From contig JAANDG010000415.1 in the NCBI GenBank assembly GCA_036852015.1, forward strand, positions 1-64,000: a stretch of DNA of 64,000 nt, in the 5' to 3' direction. This DNA comes from Pelodera strongyloides (taxonomy: Eukaryota; Nematoda; Chromadorea; Rhabditida; Rhabditidae). The notes under the pieces were generated by a model, which did not search any database, had not been told where the DNA came from, and was given only the letters and a program-made list of their open reading frames with translations. Position numbers and translations under genes: made by a program. Shown here one piece after another: positions 63,701-64,000 of the stretch (the stretch's first letter is position 1; each line of letters begins with the position of its first letter).

Positions 63701-63832
63701 AATGTGTCTTTGTATCTATTAAATTCCCTTTGTCAGGTGGTTCTTCTCGTTACCGACCTTCGGTTGGTAATTGCCAAGCGAACCGATGTGATGGGAACCT
63801 GGACAGCGGACTGGCAAGCCGAATACACAAAG
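24378..63832 (+). CDS. vps-13: VPS13, bridge-like lipid transfer protein (3' partial)
   Basis: A giant gene of about 94 exons, all plus strand, covering 39.5 kb; the window ends before the stop codon. The start [16 protein letters not shown] and following [19 protein letters not shown] are the chorein N-terminus. [62 protein letters not shown] and [20 protein letters not shown] are characteristic VPS13 stretches, in the family order. VPS13 proteins form a long hydrophobic groove that moves lipids between the ER and other membranes at contact sites. The length and order fit the VPS13A/C type, but I cannot separate paralogues by eye. Splice phases agree at nearly all junctions. Oddities are a 1-base frameshift in the exon at 41295-41405, a GC-AG intron after 39322, and large insertions in several introns. 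Exon blocks are listed separately. Confidence 0.96.
26566..28109. mobile_element. 1.54-kb TIR element in a VPS13 intron
   Basis: The ends are inverted repeats of about 62 bp. Left: GGGAAATGAAAAACCCCGAT and on through ATGTGCCCGATTAT; right: the inverse with a few changes. The termini are themselves built from repeats of CCCCGATATGTGCCCGAT in both orientations (about ten copies, at 26576-26715 and 27925-28100). The interior (26720-27920) is AT-rich with no ORF beyond about 90 codons, so it is non-autonomous or decayed. It lies in the intron between exons 26343-26486 and 28213-28270. I could not identify a target duplication or a superfamily. Confidence 0.8.
28213..31595 (+). other. vps-13: VPS13 exons 8-20: start of the repeat (groove) region
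   Basis: Exons 28213-28270, 28386-28480, 28652-28806, 28965-29070, 29226-29303, 29380-29510, 29722-29845, 30005-30073, 30274-30362, 30625-30754, 30872-30940, 31083-31151 and 31490-31595. They include the family motif around [17 protein letters not shown], then an Ala/Gly/Lys-rich linker ([13 protein letters not shown]) and [15 protein letters not shown]. Phases close at each junction, including the split Trp codon between 29510 and 29722. Confidence 0.9.
31201..31340. repeat. 29-bp minisatellite in a VPS13 intron
   Basis: Five near-identical units of TGGCTGAATCGTAAGGCACA followed by ACTTATGTT, starting at 31201, 31230, 31259, 31288 and 31317. They lie in the intron between the exons ending at 31151 and starting at 31490. 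Confidence 0.95.
31596..32674. other. First part of a 4.1-kb VPS13 intron
   Basis: Holds a short palindrome, GGCTAGGCGCAGCCTAGCC, at about 31625-31644, and a 140-codon minus-strand ORF (31811-32233) that is basic, Lys-rich and without a recognisable domain. This is likely inserted repeat DNA because neighbouring VPS13 introns are much shorter. No gene is supported. Confidence 0.4.
32675..32755 (+). other. Degenerate tRNA-derived repeat
   Basis: TTGGCAAAGCGTTTGGCTAC, GAGCGAGAGGTCGTGCG and TTCGGTTTCGG have the order and spacing of a tRNA D-arm, anticodon arm and T-arm. The stretch GTTTG.CTA...GCGAGAGGTCGTGCG resembles the element at 2641-2728. No complete acceptor stem closes. Probably the head of an old SINE. 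Confidence 0.5.
32992..33058 (+). other. Second tRNA-like fragment
   Basis: TGGCGCAACTGGTAGAGC is a good A box, and GTTCGTTCGGGC sits where a B box should be, but the acceptor and anticodon stems do not form. It abuts the GTCCCAT element to its right. Call it tRNA-derived, not a tRNA gene. Confidence 0.4.
33081..33463. mobile_element. GTCCCAT-repeat TIR element
   Basis: The ends are inverted repeats of about 30 bp: ATTACCGTCTCATGGAAATC at the left, GATTTCCATGGGACGGTAATT-type sequence at the right. Inside, about a dozen copies of the heptamer GTCCCAT or its inverse occur, several as ACCGTCCCATGAAAATCTG direct repeats at 33180-33275. The 134-codon minus-strand ORF over it is repeat translation. 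Non-autonomous. Confidence 0.75.
33690..33875. repeat. Tandem repeat with GTATAGGGGTATAG and TTAGTAGTTTTTGAAG
   Basis: Three imperfect copies of about 70 bp, beginning near 33677, 33759 and 33837. Each combines CAGCGTATAGGGGTATAG with copies of TTAGTAGTTTTTGAAG. Intronic, non-coding. Confidence 0.8.
34330..35391. mobile_element. Foldback element with 330-bp arms
   Basis: 34330-34661 and 35062-35391 are inverted copies with very few differences. The outer ends read ATTATTTTATCGTGAAAAAG and its inverse. Both arms contain nested hairpins (AATCGGCC-GGCCGATT and GTCGGTCTCTTCCGAC). The 400-bp centre contains short ORFs without a recognisable domain. It sits in the 4.1-kb VPS13 intron 31596-35736. 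Structure matches foldback-type DNA transposons; no transposase is present. Confidence 0.9.
39323..39554 (+). other. vps-13: GC-AG intron of VPS13
   Basis: The exon ends TATAG at 39322 and the intron begins GCAAGC; the acceptor is TCTTTAG at 39554. The reading frame (CTCTAT-AG/G-GATTTG) is kept only with this GC donor. Confidence 0.75.
40836..40919 (+). repeat. vps-13: Triplicated 5' splice site, 28-bp unit
   Basis: TTAAGGTGCGTTTGTGCATA and its flank are repeated three times with 28-bp spacing, giving donor GTs at 40842, 40870 and 40898. Only the first donor keeps the VPS13 frame; reading through it meets an in-frame TAA within nine codons. Confidence 0.85.
42675..42745. repeat. 71-base poly(A) run in a VPS13 intron
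   Basis: An uninterrupted run of A preceded by a T-rich stretch with several poly(T) runs (42605-42660) and followed by a 19-bp tandem duplication of CATTCTTCCTGTGCCTCTG. The Lys-rich plus-strand ORFs over it are artefacts. It could be a retroposed tail or a microsatellite. Confidence 0.9.
43953..44295 (-). repeat. 3' LTR of the gypsy element (left copy)
   Basis: Begins TGTTATGTATCAAG and ends CCTAACA. It is nearly identical to the copy at 49127-49480 except for a handful of substitutions and an 11-base difference next to CATAGTGTGT. Confidence 0.95.
44356..45911 (-). pseudogene. Retrotransposon pol 3' part: RNase H end and integrase, broken frame
   Basis: The reading runs through four overlapping frames (45911-45258, 45342-45139, 45191-44919, 44925-44356). 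The zinc-binding HHCC part is seen as [10 protein letters not shown]...CANCNRAQ. The catalytic core shows [17 protein letters not shown] and [13 protein letters not shown]. The C-terminal part has PGDLVYIYD and then an acidic, Thr-rich tail ending [16 protein letters not shown]. Integrase joins the reverse-transcribed DNA to the host genome. The frame changes near 45.30, 45.16 and 44.92 kb would stop translation unless they are sequence errors. Confidence 0.85.
45770..47761 (-). pseudogene. Retrotransposon pol: zinc knuckle, protease, reverse transcriptase, RNase H start
   Basis: A 663-codon open stretch. In order: CCHC knuckle [14 protein letters not shown]; aspartic protease [13 protein letters not shown]; reverse transcriptase with [30 protein letters not shown] and the catalytic [13 protein letters not shown] connection [16 protein letters not shown]; RNase H beginning [15 protein letters not shown]. 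The RNase H domain then leaves this frame near 46.15-46.20 kb and continues in the frame of 46206-45886 ([14 protein letters not shown]). It is the longest intact piece of the element. Upstream it needs a frame change from gag. Confidence 0.93.
47743..48631 (-). pseudogene. Retrotransposon gag
   Basis: Starts at the ATG at 48631 ([14 protein letters not shown]), with a Gln/Glu-rich coiled-coil-like N-terminus, a capsid-like part ([20 protein letters not shown], then RFVLSRLG) and a second-frame tail (47937-47743) containing a first zinc knuckle, [13 protein letters not shown]. The shift near 47.93 kb breaks the frame, and another near 47.76 kb separates it from pol. Gag proteins form the intracellular particle that packages the element's RNA. 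Confidence 0.85.
48840..49100 (-). repeat. Four tandem repeats in the retrotransposon leader
   Basis: On the plus strand, GGGTTTATGGGCGCTCGTCC recurs four times (near 48850, 48927, 48989 and 49060, the last with GAA for GCG). Each copy is followed by a TCACCG(G/A/T) motif and, in three copies, by TAATCAGCAGCA or a variant. They lie between the primer-binding site and gag, in the untranslated leader. A role in packaging or translation is possible but unproven. Confidence 0.85.
49104..49126 (-). other. Primer-binding site of the retrotransposon
   Basis: Read on the minus strand, TGGCGTTCAGGATTTCGAA begins two bases after the LTR end CATAACA. Its complement ends ...CTGAACGCCA and contains a T-loop-like TTCGAAATC, as in a tRNA 3' end. 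The priming tRNA is not identified. Confidence 0.75.
49127..49480 (-). repeat. 5' LTR of the gypsy element (right copy)
   Basis: Starts TGTTATGTATCAAG and ends CCTAACA, followed by the CAGAT target duplicate. It contains an extra TTCCAATGATC-type segment absent from the left copy. Confidence 0.95.
49576..54511 (+). other. vps-13: VPS13 exons 50-66: region entering the VAB domain
   Basis: Exons 49576-49686, 49843-49922, 50056-50161, about 50584-50655 (start uncertain; the CCGGCAG acceptor at 50543 is an alternative), 50792-50863, 51025-51147, 51279-51407, 51611-51736, 51910-52058, 52284-52384, 52567-52629, 52774-52931, 53043-53182, 53277-53371, 53476-53547, 53837-53941 and 54410-54511. The exon at 50056 encodes an acidic run ([12 protein letters not shown]), common in VPS13 before the YYN...WEP motif, which is present here as [15 protein letters not shown]. 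Beta-rich repeats with [20 protein letters not shown] and [13 protein letters not shown] match the VAB (SHR-BD) region, which binds adaptor proteins. Confidence 0.9.
50262..50515. repeat. CGGAAAAAGCTCGG-repeat insertion in a VPS13 intron
   Basis: Imperfect direct and inverted copies of CGGAAAAAGCTCGG, CGAGCTCGGCCCG and GGGAAA(T/C)GC fill this 250-bp stretch. Its base composition (GC-rich) differs from the rest of the intron. The three overlapping ORFs seen across it come from the repeat. Probably a small non-autonomous element; ends not resolved. Confidence 0.6.
54512..55624. other. 1.1-kb VPS13 intron, nothing recognised
   Basis: No ORF, repeat pair or RNA gene stands out. A 16-base poly(T) tract is at about 54917-54932. 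The intron is several times longer than its neighbours. Confidence 0.5.
55625..63832 (+). other. vps-13: VPS13 exons 67-94: VAB end and ATG2-like C-terminal region
   Basis: Exons 55625-55702, 56285-56368, 56764-56871, 57114-57260, 57376-57495, 57791-57910, 58042-58151, 58288-58365, 58481-58556, 58703-58804, 58909-58977, 59303-59383, 59512-59620, 59789-59850, 59971-60040, 60263-60378, 60509-60568, 60717-60836, 60954-61087, 61314-61395, 61601-61727, 61930-62068, 62390-62465, 62754-62858, 63072-63167, 63299-63394, 63571-63636 and 63737-63832. Key stretches: [42 protein letters not shown], the glycine-rich amphipathic set [17 protein letters not shown] and [15 protein letters not shown], and the start of the PH-like end ([15 protein letters not shown]). 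The rest of the PH-like domain and the stop codon lie outside the window. Confidence 0.92.
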
Positions 63833-64000
63833 GTGAGTTGATGCTCTAGTGTTGTGTGAGAGTTAGAAAGAGAAGAAGATCTAGAGGTTAGAGCTGTTTT
63901 GACGCGATCTGCACGTCGTAGTTGACGAACACGGAAAATGTTTTTTCCCATTTTTTTACGATATTATTATTATAATAAATGTTTCTTTACGCGATTTAAG
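63833..64000 (+). other. vps-13: VPS13 intron running off the window
   Basis: Starts with GTGAGT after the exon ending TACACAAAG. The next VPS13 exon, carrying the rest of the PH-like C-terminal domain, lies beyond the right edge. Confidence 0.8.

Noticed and set aside
1..64000. CRISPR array or bacterial operon
   Set aside because: Tandem repeats here lack regular unique spacers, and the spliced genes show a eukaryotic genome.

Overview
The window looks like nuclear DNA of a nematode, probably a free-living or insect- or beetle-associated rhabditid-type worm. The genes are intron-dense with short introns and T-rich TTTCAG/TTTAG acceptors. Two genes have an AG acceptor 1-3 bases before the ATG, as expected for spliced-leader trans-splicing. 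One gene encodes a cuticlin-like ZP protein. Species cannot be decided from the sequence.

Layout. 1-1640: degenerate tandem satellite with GC-rich palindromes. 1640-3000: non-coding, with a tRNA-like element and a hairpin module. 3019-7092 (+): a secreted or membrane ZP-domain (cuticlin-like) gene whose central exon I could not place. 8252-11312 (-): a complete heterotrimeric G-protein alpha subunit, 11 exons in perfect frame, 358 codons, with a palindromic MITE in one intron. 11313-15139: spacer with a TTAA-flanked MITE and a 399-bp palindromic element. 15140-16873 (-): six consistent exons of an unrecognised single-pass membrane protein, 5' end missing. 16874-20300: spacer with two more MITEs. 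20330-24376: T-rich leader, outron-like or a 5' UTR intron, without recognisable coding sequence.

24378 to the right edge (+): one very large gene, VPS13 (bridge-like lipid-transfer protein). I place about 94 exons with consistent splice phases. They run from the N-terminal chorein domain through the repeat region and the VAB (SHR-BD) region into the ATG2-like C-terminal region; the last domain runs off the window. Its introns have collected mobile DNA: a 1.5-kb TIR element (26566-28109), a 4.1-kb intron holding a tRNA-derived repeat, a GTCCCAT-repeat TIR element and a 1.06-kb foldback element (34330-35391), a 71-base poly(A) run, and an antisense 5.5-kb Ty3/gypsy LTR retrotransposon (43953-49480) with a 5-bp target duplication.

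All frames, exons and motifs were read by eye. Family names come from motif recognition and not from a database search. One VPS13 exon carries a 1-base homopolymer frameshift, and the retrotransposon, whose LTRs are near-identical, has many frame breaks. Base-level assembly errors in homopolymers are therefore a live explanation for some oddities.
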